Below are positions 5,672-6,710 of a stretch of DNA of 6,710 nt, piece after piece. Below the pieces are notes generated by a model, which did no database searches, was not told where the DNA came from, and saw nothing but the letters and a program-made list of their open reading frames with translations. The stretch is from assembly GCA_900555805.1 (NCBI GenBank), contig USMJ01000066.1:1-6710 (forward strand), written 5' to 3'. This DNA comes from an uncultured Oscillospiraceae bacterium (GTDB lineage Bacteria > Bacillota > Clostridia > Oscillospirales > Acutalibacteraceae). Every line of letters begins with the position of its first letter. Position 1 is the stretch's first letter. The position numbers were made by a program, and so were the translations under genes.

Positions 5672-6710
5672 ATGGCACGTTTCACTTTACCCAGAGATAT
5701 CTATCACGGCGAGAACGCTCTTGAGGCTCTCAAGACCTTCGAAGGCAAGAAAGCAATGATCTGCGTCGGCGGCGGAAGCATGAAGAGATTCGGCTTCCTC
5801 GACAAGGCTGTCGCATACCTCGAAGAAGCAGGCATGGAAGTCAAGATCTTCGACGGCATCGAGCCCGACCCGTCGGTTGAGACCGTTATGAAAGGCGCTC
5901 AGGCTATGCTCGACTTCGAACCCGACTGGATCGTCGCAATAGGCGGCGGCTCACCGATCGACGCCGCAAAGGCTATGTGGATCAAGTATGAGTATCCCGA
6001 AGTTACATTCGAGGATATGTGCAAGGTCTTCGGTCTTCCGAAGCTTCGTAAGAAGGCTCACTTCTGCGCTATCTCATCAACATCCGGTACGGCTACCGAA
6101 GTTACCGCATTCTCCATTATAACAGATTATTCGAAGGGTATCAAGTATCCTATAGCTGATTTTGAGATCACACCCGATGTCGCTATCGTTGACCCGGCTC
6201 TCGCTCAGACGATGCCCAAGAAGCTTGTCGCTCACACCGGTATGGACGCTATCACACACGCTATCGAAGCTTATGTTTCGACCGCTAACTGCGACTACAC
6301 CGATCCCCTCGCTCTCTACGCTATCAAGATGATCAAGGAAGACCTTGTTCTTTCATACAACGGCGATGAAGCCAAGAGAAACAGTATGCATAACGCTCAG
6401 TGCCTCGCAGGTATGGCGTTCTCAAACGCTCTTCTCGGCATTGTTCACTCAATGGCTCATAAGACCGGTGCTGCATTTGATGACTACGGAGCACACATTA
6501 TTCATGGTGCAGCAAACGCAATGTATCTTCCAAAGGTAATTGCTTTCAATGCTAAAAATCCTGAAGCTTTAAAACGTTATGGTGAAATTGCTGACTATAT
6601 GAATCTTGGTGGAAACACTGATGAAGAAAAAGTTCAACTTTTAATCAAAACTTTAAGAAAGATGAATGATGATTTAAATATTCCTCATTGCATTAAGAAC
6701 TATGGCTTAG
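5672..6710 (+). CDS. Iron-containing alcohol dehydrogenase (butanol dehydrogenase-like), 3' end missing
   Basis: The first 346 codons of a group III alcohol dehydrogenase run off the right edge; relatives are about 380-400 residues. The enzyme interconverts aldehydes and alcohols with NAD(P)H in the cytosol, typically disposing of reducing power during fermentation. The Rossmann-like N-domain shows VGGGSMKRFG (~32-41) and IGGGSPIDAAK (90-100), and the nucleotide-binding region continues with SSTSGTATE (135-143). Iron ligands are D192 and H196 in GMDAITHAIEA, H259 in GIVHSMAH, and H278 in HIIHGAANA. The gap between the last two ligands is 19 residues rather than the 14 of FucO or AdhE, from a longer loop. 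The ATG at 5672 is preceded by AAAAAGGAG (5653-5661). The N-terminus MARFTLPRDIYHG matches clostridial stand-alone enzymes and the ADH half of AdhE-like proteins. Codon use turns strongly AT-rich after about 6440, so the last ~80 codons may belong to another genome. Confidence 0.9.
   Translation, partial: MARFTLPRDIYHGENALEALKTFEGKKAMICVGGGSMKRFGFLDKAVAYLEEAGMEVKIFDGIEPDPSVETVMKGAQAMLDFEPDWIVAIGGGSPIDAAKAMWIKYEYPEVTFEDMCKVFGLPKLRKKAHFCAISSTSGTATEVTAFSIITDYSKGIKYPIADFEITPDVAIVDPALAQTMPKKLVAHTGMDAITHAIEAYVSTANCDYTDPLALYAIKMIKEDLVLSYNGDEAKRNSMHNAQCLAGMAFSNALLGIVHSMAHKTGAAFDDYGAHIIHGAANAMYLPKVIAFNAKNPEALKRYGEIADYMNLGGNTDEEKVQLLIKTLRKMNDDLNIPHCIKNYGL

Noticed and set aside
6706..6710. TAG at the very right edge as a stop for the dehydrogenase
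   Set aside because: In the gene's frame the last bases read TTA followed by G, so the frame is still open.

Overview
The window reads as a stretch of a Clostridia-type Firmicutes genome, probably assembled from a gut or anaerobic metagenome. The evidence is strong GGAGG-type ribosome binding sites, a consensus sigma-A promoter, a YuiD-like (DUF212) protein, a MetA-type homoserine acetyltransferase, a Firmicutes-style pyridoxamine kinase and an anaerobe-type iron alcohol dehydrogenase. No tRNA, rRNA, CRISPR array, transposase or phage gene is visible.

Layout. Positions 1-242 (+) hold the end of a divergent PAP2/DUF212 membrane protein. It is followed closely by metY (287-1573, O-acetylhomoserine sulfhydrylase) and metA (1587-2504, homoserine O-acyltransferase), 13 bases apart and clearly one operon. 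MetA carries Glu111, the residue associated with acetyl-CoA use, so it should supply the O-acetylhomoserine that MetY converts to homocysteine: a compact direct-sulfhydrylation route to methionine. The 267-base gap after metA holds two palindromic elements: a perfect 34-base palindrome and a ~108-base element that can fold as a three-armed cloverleaf. Next comes a membrane-anchored CE4 polysaccharide deacetylase (2772-3665, +), whose last codons form one arm of a bidirectional terminator. Convergent to it are a pyridoxamine/pyridoxal kinase (3719-4540, -) with its own consensus promoter and, upstream, an APH-fold phosphotransferase (4650-5399, -) whose catalytic Asp position is Cys. A 272-base divergent intergenic region leads to an iron-dependent alcohol dehydrogenase (5672 to the right edge, +), cut by the window end.

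The most important caution for a reader is composition. Base and codon use change abruptly inside two genes: inside metY near the PLP-lysine motif (about 63-80% GC to about 50%), and inside the alcohol dehydrogenase near the iron-binding histidine motif (about 50% to about 30% GC). Both protein frames stay intact and family-consistent across the jumps, and both jumps fall on strongly conserved motifs. That pattern fits either homologous recombination or, more likely, a chimeric assembly of related genes from different organisms. The core of one genome is therefore probably about 950-6430, and the flanks should be treated as possibly foreign.

The strongest candidates for something undescribed are the cloverleaf palindromic element after metA and the Cys-for-Asp phosphotransferase. 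I do not see evidence for a wholly new multi-gene system.
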